Under the pieces are notes generated by a model. The model ran no database searches, had not been told where the DNA came from, and saw only the letters and a list, made by a program, of their open reading frames with translations. The translations under genes were made by a program, and so were the position numbers. Below, piece after piece: positions 1 to 4,231 of a DNA stretch of 10,219 nucleotides. The number at the start of each line of letters is the position of its first letter. Position 1 is the stretch's first letter. The stretch is from Phycisphaerae bacterium (GTDB lineage: Bacteria; Planctomycetota; Phycisphaerae; Phycisphaerales; SM1A02): positions 25,267-35,485 of the forward strand of contig PAAB01000048.1 in the NCBI GenBank assembly GCA_002591705.1, read 5' to 3'.

Positions 1-402
1 AATGGTTTACGTGGTGAGCTAGGTTATGAAAATGCACAACCAACCTTAAGTGATGCAGAAATCAACGAAGTGAAGGCAATAGCCAATGGAGAGGAGGGAT
101 ATAATTCACTTATGGAATGGGCTAGCAACAACTTAGAGAAAGAAGATATACAAAATTATGATAGTGTGTTAGCCACAGGAAATAAAACAGCTATAAAATT
201 TGCAGTGAAAGCACTTATGGGACAGTATGAAGATGCCAACGGACGTGATTCTAAAATAGTTACTGGTAAACAATCACCTCAAGAAACTTACAGAAGTATG
301 GCAGAAGTTGTAAGAGATATGAATAAGCCAGAATACACAAATGATGAGGCGTTCAGAGATGACGTTCTTAGAAAATTATCCGCATCAAACTTAAAAGTAT
401 AG
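1..402 (+). CDS. Scaffolding (capsid assembly) protein, C-terminal part, T7 gp9-like
   Basis: The frame is open from the first base to the TAG at 400-402, so 133 C-terminal residues are visible and the start lies outside the window. An internal ATG at 70 is not the start, because the same frame continues upstream. The protein is acidic, Gln/Asn/Glu-rich and helical-looking, with a GEEGYNSLMEWASNNL segment and a following ALATG-like stretch of the kind seen in podovirus scaffolds. Scaffolding proteins guide assembly of the procapsid shell and leave before DNA packaging is complete. The call rests mainly on position: in T7-like cyanophages the gene precedes the hli/psbA insert and the major capsid gene, as here. 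A good AGGAG site overlaps its end and serves the next gene. Sequence similarity was judged from memory, not by a search. Confidence 0.75.
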   Translation, partial: NGLRGELGYENAQPTLSDAEINEVKAIANGEEGYNSLMEWASNNLEKEDIQNYDSVLATGNKTAIKFAVKALMGQYEDANGRDSKIVTGKQSPQETYRSMAEVVRDMNKPEYTNDEAFRDDVLRKLSASNLKV

Positions 403-412
403 GAGATTAATT

Positions 413-541
413 ATGCCGATGGGTAAGGGTACTTACGGAAGTAAGAAAGGTAGACCACCTGCAAAGGGTAAAAAGATGAACAAAGGTTTATCTAAATTAC
501 CAGCAGCAGTAAGGAAGAAGATTCTTAAAAAGAAAAAGTAA
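413..541 (+). CDS. Small, highly basic 42-residue protein, unknown function
   Basis: A 42-residue ORF begins at ATG 413, with an AGGAG Shine-Dalgarno at 401-405 and 7 bases of spacing, the best ribosome site in this part of the window. The product is Gly/Lys/Arg-rich, starting MPMGKGTYGSKKGRPP and ending with KKILKKKK, with no acidic residues, so it is strongly basic. Short proteins of this look occur between scaffold and capsid genes in cyanophages. Nucleic-acid binding or packaging with DNA would be plausible, but nothing in the sequence proves it. It lies 10 bases after the scaffold gene, and its TAA overlaps the ATG of the next small ORF by one base (TAATG), which suggests translational coupling. 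The start codon is well supported; the function is not known. Confidence 0.7.
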   Translation: MPMGKGTYGSKKGRPPAKGKKMNKGLSKLPAAVRKKILKKKK

Positions 542-600
542 TGGCTAAATGTCCTTGTAAACATGGCAAGAAAAAAAAGCGTAAGTCTAAGTATAGGTAG
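541..600 (+). CDS. Possible 19-residue basic peptide with a CPC motif
   Basis: ATG at 541 overlaps the stop of the preceding gene (TAATG) and opens a 19-residue frame, MAKCPCKHGKKKKRKSKYR, ending at TAG 598-600. It has two closely spaced cysteines and a long Lys/Arg tail. It overlaps the first 38 bases of the DUF6321-type gene in another frame. It may be a real coupled micro-gene, or it may act mainly to carry ribosomes to the ATG at 563, which has no clear Shine-Dalgarno of its own. It is too short for sequence statistics to decide. Confidence is low; related phages keeping the same overlapping frame would support it. Confidence 0.35.
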   Translation: MAKCPCKHGKKKKRKSKYR

Positions 601-808
601 AGGCGAGAAGTCCCGCAAGGGTGGTCTCACTGCTAAAGGCAGAGCTAAATATAATCGTGCAACTGGCTCCAACCTCAAGGCTCCACAGCCTGGGGGCGGT
701 GCACGTAAACGTTCCTTTTGTGCTCGCATGAAAGGTAACAAAGGGCCAATGAAAAAGAACGGAAAGCCAACCCGTAAAGCGTTGGCACTACGCAGATGGA
801 AATGTTAA
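563..808 (+). CDS. DUF6321-type small basic protein
   Basis: This 81-residue basic protein has the pattern I associate with the phage and bacterial DUF6321 family. A GEKSRKGGLTAKGRAKYN segment lies at about residues 14-31, then TGSNLKAPQPGGGARKRSFC at about 34-53, and the C terminus is LRRWKC. The conserved cysteines at about 53 and 81 and the Trp near the end fit the family. The molecular function is unknown; basicity suggests nucleic-acid contact. The ATG at 563 lies inside the upstream 19-residue frame and has no good Shine-Dalgarno, so translation probably depends on coupling. The stop (TAA 806-808) abuts the ATG of the next gene at 809. A long ORF on the opposite strand here is a shadow of this GC-richer coding sequence. 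Confidence 0.8.
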   Translation: MARKKSVSLSIGRGEKSRKGGLTAKGRAKYNRATGSNLKAPQPGGGARKRSFCARMKGNKGPMKKNGKPTRKALALRRWKC

Positions 809-967
809 ATGGCTAAACGAGGATTATACGCAAACATCCACGCCAAACGTAAGCGTATCAAAGCTGGTTCTGGTGAAAAGATGAGAAAACCAGGAAGCAA
901 AGGAGCTCCCACGGCTGCTAACTTTAAACGTGCAGCAAAAACCGCAAAAAAACGTAAGAAAAAATGA
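809..967 (+). CDS. Small basic phage protein (52 residues), unknown function
   Basis: ATG 809 directly follows the previous stop codon and opens 52 residues ending at TGA 965-967. The protein starts MAKRGLYANIHAKRKRIKAG, continues with SGEKMRKPGSKGAPTAANFK, and ends in a Lys/Arg run. From memory, near-identical short proteins (GLYANIHAKRKRI...GSGEKMRKPGSKGAPTA) are common in phages, usually annotated as hypothetical, so it is likely a real conserved gene. It has no recognisable catalytic motif. Its end overlaps the hli start by three bases (964-967, ATGA), completing a chain of four or five translationally coupled mini-genes. A structural or nucleic-acid-binding role is an inference from charge and position only. 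Confidence 0.75.
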   Translation: MAKRGLYANIHAKRKRIKAGSGEKMRKPGSKGAPTAANFKRAAKTAKKRKKK

Positions 968-1095
968 CACACAACCACAACAATGACAAATGGCACATAG
1001 CTGAAGAGCTCAATGGTCGCCTTGCAATGATAGGAGTAGTAGCTGCTATAGGTACGTACTTCTTTACAGGTCAGATTATACCTGGAATTTTGTAA
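964..1095 (+). CDS. hli: High-light-inducible protein (chlorophyll-binding, single helix)
   Basis: This 43-residue protein has the chlorophyll a/b-binding signature E-x-x-N-x-R-x-A-M at residues 14-22 (AEELNGRLAMIG). A single hydrophobic membrane helix runs to about residue 36, and the C terminus is the typical GQIIPGIL. Hli proteins sit in the thylakoid membrane, bind chlorophyll and carotenoid, and help protect photosystem II and assist its repair; phage copies are thought to do the same during infection. It is short, as phage Hli usually are, with an N-terminal HNHNND stretch before the motif. It overlaps the preceding gene as ATGA and lies 76 bases upstream of psbA, the usual cyanophage pairing. 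No Shine-Dalgarno is visible, so coupling to the upstream gene is likely. The gap after it holds a strong hairpin. Confidence 0.93.
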   Translation: MTHNHNNDKWHIAEELNGRLAMIGVVAAIGTYFFTGQIIPGIL

Positions 1096-1100
1096 TCAAC

Positions 1101-1139
1101 ATGCTCCCATAAGAGGTCGGCTCTAGCTGGTGGGAGCAT
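1101..1139 (+). ncRNA. Stem-loop in the psbA leader, possible PhotoRC-II-type RNA
   Basis: ATGCTCCCA (1101-1109) pairs perfectly over 9 bp with TGGGAGCAT (1131-1139). The 21-base loop holds a smaller AGAG/CTCT hairpin (1112-1115/1121-1124). No T-tract follows (TATAACC), so a simple rho-independent terminator is unlikely. It lies 32 bases before the psbA ATG, in the 5' leader. PhotoRC-I and PhotoRC-II are known structured RNA motifs found upstream of psbA in cyanobacteria and marine phages, and position suggests a member of that group. I cannot align it to the published consensus here, so the family name is tentative. The stem itself is directly seen. Confidence 0.55.
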
Positions 1140-1171
1140 TATAACCTCGTACACTTTACATATTTATACAC

Positions 1172-2230
1172 ATGGCTGCAATCTCATTACAAAGAGAAAC
1201 AACCAATAAGTGGCAAGAGTTATGTAAGTGGGTTACAAGCACAGACAACAGACTATACGTTGGTTGGTTTGGTGTACTTATGATCCCTGCATTACTTACA
1301 GCTGCAACCTGTTTTATTATCGCCTTTATAGCTGCTCCACCTGTTGACATAGACGGGATACGTGAACCAGTTTCTGGCTCTCTACTCTATGGAAACAACA
1401 TCATCTCTGGGGCAATCGTCCCGTCATCAAACGCAATCGGTCTGCACTTCTACCCAATCTGGGAGGCTGCAACCATTGACGAATGGCTCTACAATGGTGG
1501 GCCATACCAACTTATCATATTCCATTTCCTCATCGGTGTCTCTGCTTATATGGGACGACAATGGGAACTTAGTTACAGATTAGGTATGAGACCTTGGATA
1601 GCAGTAGCATACTCAGCTCCAGTCTCAGCAGCCTTTGCTGTATTTCTTGTCTACCCTTTCGGGCAGGGGAGTTTCAGTGATGGTATGCCTCTCGGTATTT
1701 CTGGTACTTTTAATTTCATGTTTGTATTCCAAGCCGAACACAATATCCTTATGCACCCGTTCCATATGCTCGGTGTTCTTGGGGTATTCGGTGGTTCTCT
1801 TGCCTCTGCTATGCACGGAAGTCTTGTTACTTCTTCTCTTATTAAAGAGACAACTGCATTGGAAGCTCAGAACTATGGTTACAAATTTGGACAGGAAGAG
1901 GAGACATATAACATCGTTGCAGCTCACGGCTACTTCGGACGTTTACTTTTCCAATATGCAAGTTTTAACAATTCTCGCTCTCTACACTTCTTTCTGGCTG
2001 TTCTCCCCGTGGTTGGTATATGGTTTACCTCGATGGGTATAGCTACTATGGCATTTAACCTAAATGGTTTCAACTTCAACCAGTCAGTTGTTGACGCTAA
2101 CGGTAAGGTTATCCCCACATGGGCTGACATAGTTAATAGACAAAACCTTGGATTCGAGGTAATGCACGAGCGTAATGCTCACAACTTCCCTCTTGACTTG
2201 GCATGTATTGAGTCTACAGAAATTGCTTAA
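1172..2230 (+). CDS. psbA: Photosystem II reaction-centre protein D1
   Basis: This is a full-length D1 of 352 residues that follows standard D1 numbering without gaps through Ala344. Visible key residues are TyrZ Y161 with H190, the Mn-cluster ligands D170, E189, H332, E333, H337, D342 and A344, chlorophyll ligand H198, iron ligands H215 and H272, QB-site S264, and H118. Residue 130 is Gln, the form usual in low-light D1 and Prochlorococcus. D1 turns over quickly in light, and phage copies sustain photosystem II during infection. The C-terminal extension after the processing site A344 is only 8 residues (CIESTEIA) instead of about 16. There is no Shine-Dalgarno before ATG 1172, only an AU-rich leader. 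The TTG start of ndhI overlaps its 3' end. No intron is present. A sample of the middle (1381-1440) is 48% GC, richer than the surrounding genes. Confidence 0.98.
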   Translation: MAAISLQRETTNKWQELCKWVTSTDNRLYVGWFGVLMIPALLTAATCFIIAFIAAPPVDIDGIREPVSGSLLYGNNIISGAIVPSSNAIGLHFYPIWEAATIDEWLYNGGPYQLIIFHFLIGVSAYMGRQWELSYRLGMRPWIAVAYSAPVSAAFAVFLVYPFGQGSFSDGMPLGISGTFNFMFVFQAEHNILMHPFHMLGVLGVFGGSLASAMHGSLVTSSLIKETTALEAQNYGYKFGQEEETYNIVAAHGYFGRLLFQYASFNNSRSLHFFLAVLPVVGIWFTSMGIATMAFNLNGFNFNQSVVDANGKVIPTWADIVNRQNLGFEVMHERNAHNFPLDLACIESTEIA

Positions 2231-2720
2231 TTTTATAAAAGATACAATAGACTCTGCAAAATATTTATTGCAGGGTCTTTCTGTAACTTTAAGTCATATG
2301 GGTAGAAGACCTATTACAGTTCAATACCCTTATGAAAAACTCATACCCTCAACACAATACAGAGGAAGAATACACTATGAGTTTGATAAGTGCATAGCAT
2401 GTGAAGTTTGCGTTCGAGTATGTCCGATAAATTTACCAGTAGTTGATTGGGTAATGAATAAGGAAACAAAGAAAAAAGAATTAAGGAATTATTCTATTGA
2501 CTTTGGGGCTTGTATATTTTGTGGTAATTGCGTTGAGTATTGCCCTACTAATTGCTTATCAATGACTGAAGAATATGAATTGGCTACATTTGACAGACAC
2601 ACTCTTAATTTTGATAACATCGCTCTTGGACGACTTCCCACTAATGTTACAAGTGATCCCACAGTTAGATCATTACGTGAACTCGGTTATCTTTCCAAGG
2701 GTGTTATGGATCCTCACTAA
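2223..2720 (+). CDS. ndhI: NDH-1 (photosynthetic complex I) subunit I, 2x[4Fe-4S] ferredoxin-type protein
   Basis: A 165-residue protein closely follows cyanobacterial NdhI from end to end. Cluster 1 is C57xxC60xxC63xxxC67P and cluster 2 is C97xxC100xxC103xxxC107P. Family segments include [49 protein letters not shown] and [14 protein letters not shown]. NdhI carries electrons in the peripheral arm of thylakoid NDH-1, which accepts electrons from ferredoxin and drives respiration and cyclic flow around photosystem I. I chose TTG 2223 as start because family similarity begins there ([21 protein letters not shown]). ATG 2175 lies deep inside psbA, and ATG 2298 would remove the conserved N-terminal helix. 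No strong Shine-Dalgarno is seen. The protein stops at MDPH, where host proteins, from memory, continue about 30-40 residues. Residues resemble Prochlorococcus NdhI most, suggesting host origin. All eight cysteines are intact. Confidence 0.95.
   Translation: MLNFIKDTIDSAKYLLQGLSVTLSHMGRRPITVQYPYEKLIPSTQYRGRIHYEFDKCIACEVCVRVCPINLPVVDWVMNKETKKKELRNYSIDFGACIFCGNCVEYCPTNCLSMTEEYELATFDRHTLNFDNIALGRLPTNVTSDPTVRSLRELGYLSKGVMDPH
2249..2282 (+). terminator. Terminator-like hairpin after psbA, inside the 5' end of ndhI
   Basis: AGACTCTGCAA (2249-2259) and TTGCAGGGTCT (2268-2278) form an 11-bp stem with one G-U pair and an 8-base AT-rich loop. It is followed by TTCT rather than an unbroken T-run. It starts 19 bases after the psbA stop codon, where a psbA terminator would be expected, yet it lies within ndhI codons 9-19. 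The interrupted T-tract suggests weak or partial termination, or a 3' stabiliser or processing site for the psbA message. The stem is directly seen; the activity is inferred. Confidence 0.55.
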
Positions 2721-2727
2721 ACCACGT

Positions 2728-2778
2728 CCGTTCATCCTTCGGGACGCATGCAATCAGATCATGGAACGGGGGTCTGAT
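2728..2778 (+). promoter_or_regulatory. Glutamine-II (downstream-peptide) riboswitch
   Basis: CCGTTC (2728-2733) pairs with GAACGG (2764-2769). Inside is a TCC-TTCG-GGA mini-hairpin (2735-2744) with a very stable UUCG loop. ATCAGATC (2753-2760) pairs with GGTCTGAT (2771-2778) over 8 bp with one G-U pair, across the P1 3' strand, giving an H-type pseudoknot. This architecture, the CGTTCATCC...GGGACGCATG...ATGGAACGGGG core and the short LxYRGxxY peptide gene just downstream match the downstream-peptide motif, a known glutamine-binding RNA of marine cyanobacteria and their phages. The Shine-Dalgarno GGAG (2782-2785) begins 4 bases after the pseudoknot, so translational control is likely. Whether glutamine turns the peptide on or off cannot be read from the sequence. 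An alternative pairing CGTCC (2725-2729)/GGACG (2742-2746) could be the competing fold. Confidence 0.85.
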
Positions 2779-2791
2779 ACTGGAGATCATT

Positions 2792-2842
2792 ATGACACTC
2801 AAGTATCGTGGCGTTGAGTACACACCAATTAAGAAAAAGTAA
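2792..2842 (+). CDS. 16-residue riboswitch-controlled peptide, DUF4278/PirA-like motif
   Basis: ATG 2792 follows GGAG (2782-2785) at 6-base spacing and encodes MTLKYRGVEYTPIKKK, ending at TAA 2840-2842. LKYRGVEY is the core of the DUF4278 family of small cyanobacterial proteins, which includes PirA, a protein that binds the nitrogen regulator PII and affects arginine synthesis. Genes of this type are the usual downstream partner of the glutamine-II riboswitch, supporting a real, very short gene. Here only the N-terminal motif and a basic tail remain, so the peptide could mimic or compete with host PirA-like proteins; that is inference. It lies between ndhI and the capsid gene, with its own leader and ribosome site. 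Confidence 0.75.
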   Translation: MTLKYRGVEYTPIKKK

Positions 2843-3021
2843 TTCGTAAAAGCGAGTGGGAAGGTGCGAACCCTTCCCTACTTATTGGCATCAGCCTCTA
2901 CGGAGATACCTAATGCCGTCATGACGGTGGGATAGACCACAACATCAGTATGAGTCTTAACTGAAACAAATAAGATTCCTATAAAACTAGATCTAGGAAC
3001 GATAATTAATACCTTATAAAA
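2843..3021 (+). ncRNA. Structured, gene-free leader of the capsid gene, RNA class not identified
   Basis: No ORF is supported in these 179 bases, but stems are dense. GGGAAGG (2858-2864)/CCTTCCC (2872-2878), extendable by AGT/ACT around one bulge to 2855-2882, closes a 7-base T-loop-like TGCGAAC. GGCAT (2887-2891)/ATGCC (2913-2917) encloses CTC/GAG (2896-2898/2903-2905). The perfect palindrome CCGTCATGACGG (2916-2927) competes with that stem. GTGG/CCAC (2927-2930/2937-2940) and TCAGT/ACTGA (2945-2949/2960-2964) follow. None has a T-tract, so no terminator is evident. The pattern suggests a folded RNA such as a riboswitch, a processing site or a translational element. There is no Shine-Dalgarno before the capsid ATG, only ATAAAA. 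tRNA and tmRNA do not fit. The stems are seen; the role is inferred. Confidence 0.45.
2976..2999 (+). repeat. Inverted repeat just upstream of the capsid gene
   Basis: TTCCTA (2976-2981) and TAGGAA (2994-2999) are perfect inverted repeats. Between and overlapping them is the 10-base palindrome CTAGATCTAG (2987-2996). The element ends 22 bases before the capsid ATG, so it may be a message 5' hairpin, a cleavage site or part of a late promoter. No known phage RNA-polymerase promoter sequence was recognised. Confidence 0.35.
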
Positions 3022-4191
3022 ATGGCACAACAGTCAACAAATAACCCAGCTTCACAAACCTTTCTGGGTAGAATAAATACAGCTACAAACGCTACAAATA
3101 ACAGAGACCTTTATTTAAAGTTGTTCTCAGGTGAGATGTTTACTGGCTTCCAAAGGGAAACAATCGCACGTGACCTAGTCATGAAGCGTACGTTAACCAA
3201 CGGAAAGAGTTTACAGTTCATCTATACTGGTCGCACAAGTGCGGAATACCACACACCTGGAAACAGTATATTAGGAAACTCTGACAAAACTCCTCCAGTA
3301 GCAGAAAAAACAATTACAGTCGATGACCTATTAATTAGCTCGGCTTTTGTGTATGAGCTAGATGAGACACTAGCACACTATGAATTGAGAGGAGAAATCT
3401 CTAAGAAGATCGGTTACGCACTTGCACAAAAGTACGATAGACTAATCTTCAGAGCTATTGCTAAAGGTGCTAGACAGGCATCTCCAGTATCACTAACCAA
3501 CTTCGTTGAGCCAGGTGGTACACAAATTCAAGTTGGTGCGGGTTCTAACGCAGACGATGCTCTTGATTCAACTAAATTAGTTACAGCTTTCTATGATGCT
3601 GCAGCTGCTTTAGATGAAAAAGGGGTGAGTGATGACGGAAGAGTGGCCGTATTAAACCCTAGGCAATATTATTCCCTCATACAAGAGGCAGGCTCTAACG
3701 GCTTGATTAACAGAGATGTACAAGGTACAGCTTTACAGAGTGGAAATGGCGTAATTGAAATTGCAGGTATCAAAATCTTCAAATCAATGAACGTTCCATT
3801 CTTCAGTAAGTATGGTACTAAGTATGCACCTGCATCTAGCCCATCAGCTGCTACTGACCTTGATACAGTAGATCCTGGAAATACAGGTTCATTCGTATCT
3901 GAAGCTATTGAAACAGCTACAACAGTTACAGGTAACAACTATGGCCCACGCCAGAACTACGGTGCTGCCTCTAACTTTGCAAACACATGTGGATTAATCT
4001 TCCAAAGAGAAGCTGCAGGTGTTGTTGAAACTATTGGCCCACAAGTTCAAGTAACTTCTGGGGATGTTTCTGTAGTTTACCAAGGTGATGTCATCCTAGG
4101 AAGACTCGCTATGGGTGCAGACTACGTGAACCCAGCAGCTTGTGTAGAATTGTTCGCTGGAACAACTACAAAGCCAGCTGCTTTCTCATAA
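3022..4191 (+). CDS. Major capsid protein, T7 gp10-like
   Basis: The product has 389 residues, close to T7 gp10A/B in size. The N-terminal part, with LKLFSGEMFTGFQRETIARD, SGKSLQFIYTGRT-like residues (here NGKSLQFIYTGRT) and AEYHTPG at about residues 31-80, follows the T7/HK97-fold podovirus capsid pattern. It continues with EKTITVDDLLISSAFVYELD (about 95-114) and HYELRGEISKKIGYALAQKYD (about 118-138). The C-terminal GRLAMGADYVNPAACVEL is typical of cyanopodoviruses. The protein forms the icosahedral shell around a scaffold core, whose gene lies upstream. Start ATG 3022 has no Shine-Dalgarno but fits the family N terminus. The long structured leader and the terminator right after the gene suggest it is controlled separately from the tail genes. 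No T7-style frameshift extension is evident. Confidence 0.95.
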   Translation: MAQQSTNNPASQTFLGRINTATNATNNRDLYLKLFSGEMFTGFQRETIARDLVMKRTLTNGKSLQFIYTGRTSAEYHTPGNSILGNSDKTPPVAEKTITVDDLLISSAFVYELDETLAHYELRGEISKKIGYALAQKYDRLIFRAIAKGARQASPVSLTNFVEPGGTQIQVGAGSNADDALDSTKLVTAFYDAAAALDEKGVSDDGRVAVLNPRQYYSLIQEAGSNGLINRDVQGTALQSGNGVIEIAGIKIFKSMNVPFFSKYGTKYAPASSPSAATDLDTVDPGNTGSFVSEAIETATTVTGNNYGPRQNYGAASNFANTCGLIFQREAAGVVETIGPQVQVTSGDVSVVYQGDVILGRLAMGADYVNPAACVELFAGTTTKPAAFS

Positions 4192-4205
4192 CTATTTATT
4201 TATAT

Positions 4206-4228
4206 GGGGGCTTAGTCCCCCTTTTTTT
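4206..4228 (+). terminator. Rho-independent terminator after the capsid gene
   Basis: GGGGG (4206-4210), a six-base loop CTTAGT, and CCCCC (4217-4221) are followed by seven T residues (4222-4228). It begins 15 bases after the capsid stop codon and ends 3 bases before the tail tube A ATG. Its place matches the T7 late terminator after gene 10, which lowers tail gene transcription relative to capsid. Confidence 0.93.
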
Positions 4229-4231
4229 ATT

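Noticed and set aside
433..741. Long ORF on the - strand opposite the small basic genes
   Set aside because: It mirrors Lys/Arg-rich coding sequence on the + strand, giving an unlikely Leu/Phe/Pro-rich product, and it spans several better-supported + genes.
1625..2042. ORFs on both strands inside psbA in other frames
   Set aside because: They are shadows of the highly conserved D1 frame, with no ribosome sites or recognisable products.
2175..2222. ATG 2175 as the NdhI start
   Set aside because: The 16 extra residues are psbA sequence read out of frame, and NdhI similarity begins at TTG 2223.
2575..2817. 80-residue + ORF over the ndhI end and riboswitch
   Set aside because: It runs out of frame through conserved NdhI codons and the riboswitch pseudoknot, and the product resembles nothing known.
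2801..2884. tRNA or tmRNA suggested by the T-arm-like GGAAGG-TGCGAAC-CCTTCC
   Set aside because: No matching acceptor stem, D-arm or anticodon arm could be built, and the loop lacks the TTC of a true T-loop.
2880..2900. Phage RNA-polymerase promoter like the Syn5 consensus near ATTGGCATCAGCC
   Set aside because: Only the first few bases agree with the remembered consensus, and there is no second copy elsewhere in the window.
2855..2940. Cobalamin riboswitch, suggested by GGGAAGGTGCGAACCC
   Set aside because: The resemblance is limited to a short T-loop-like stretch; the rest of the cobalamin core was not found.
2851..2970. Self-splicing intron or hammerhead ribozyme
   Set aside because: CTGATG strings occur on the - strand, but the GAAA core and paired arms were not found, and no group I core sequences were recognised.
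4160..4230. T7-style frameshift making a longer capsid form (10B)
   Set aside because: No convincing slippery heptamer is seen before the capsid stop, and the terminator follows at once.
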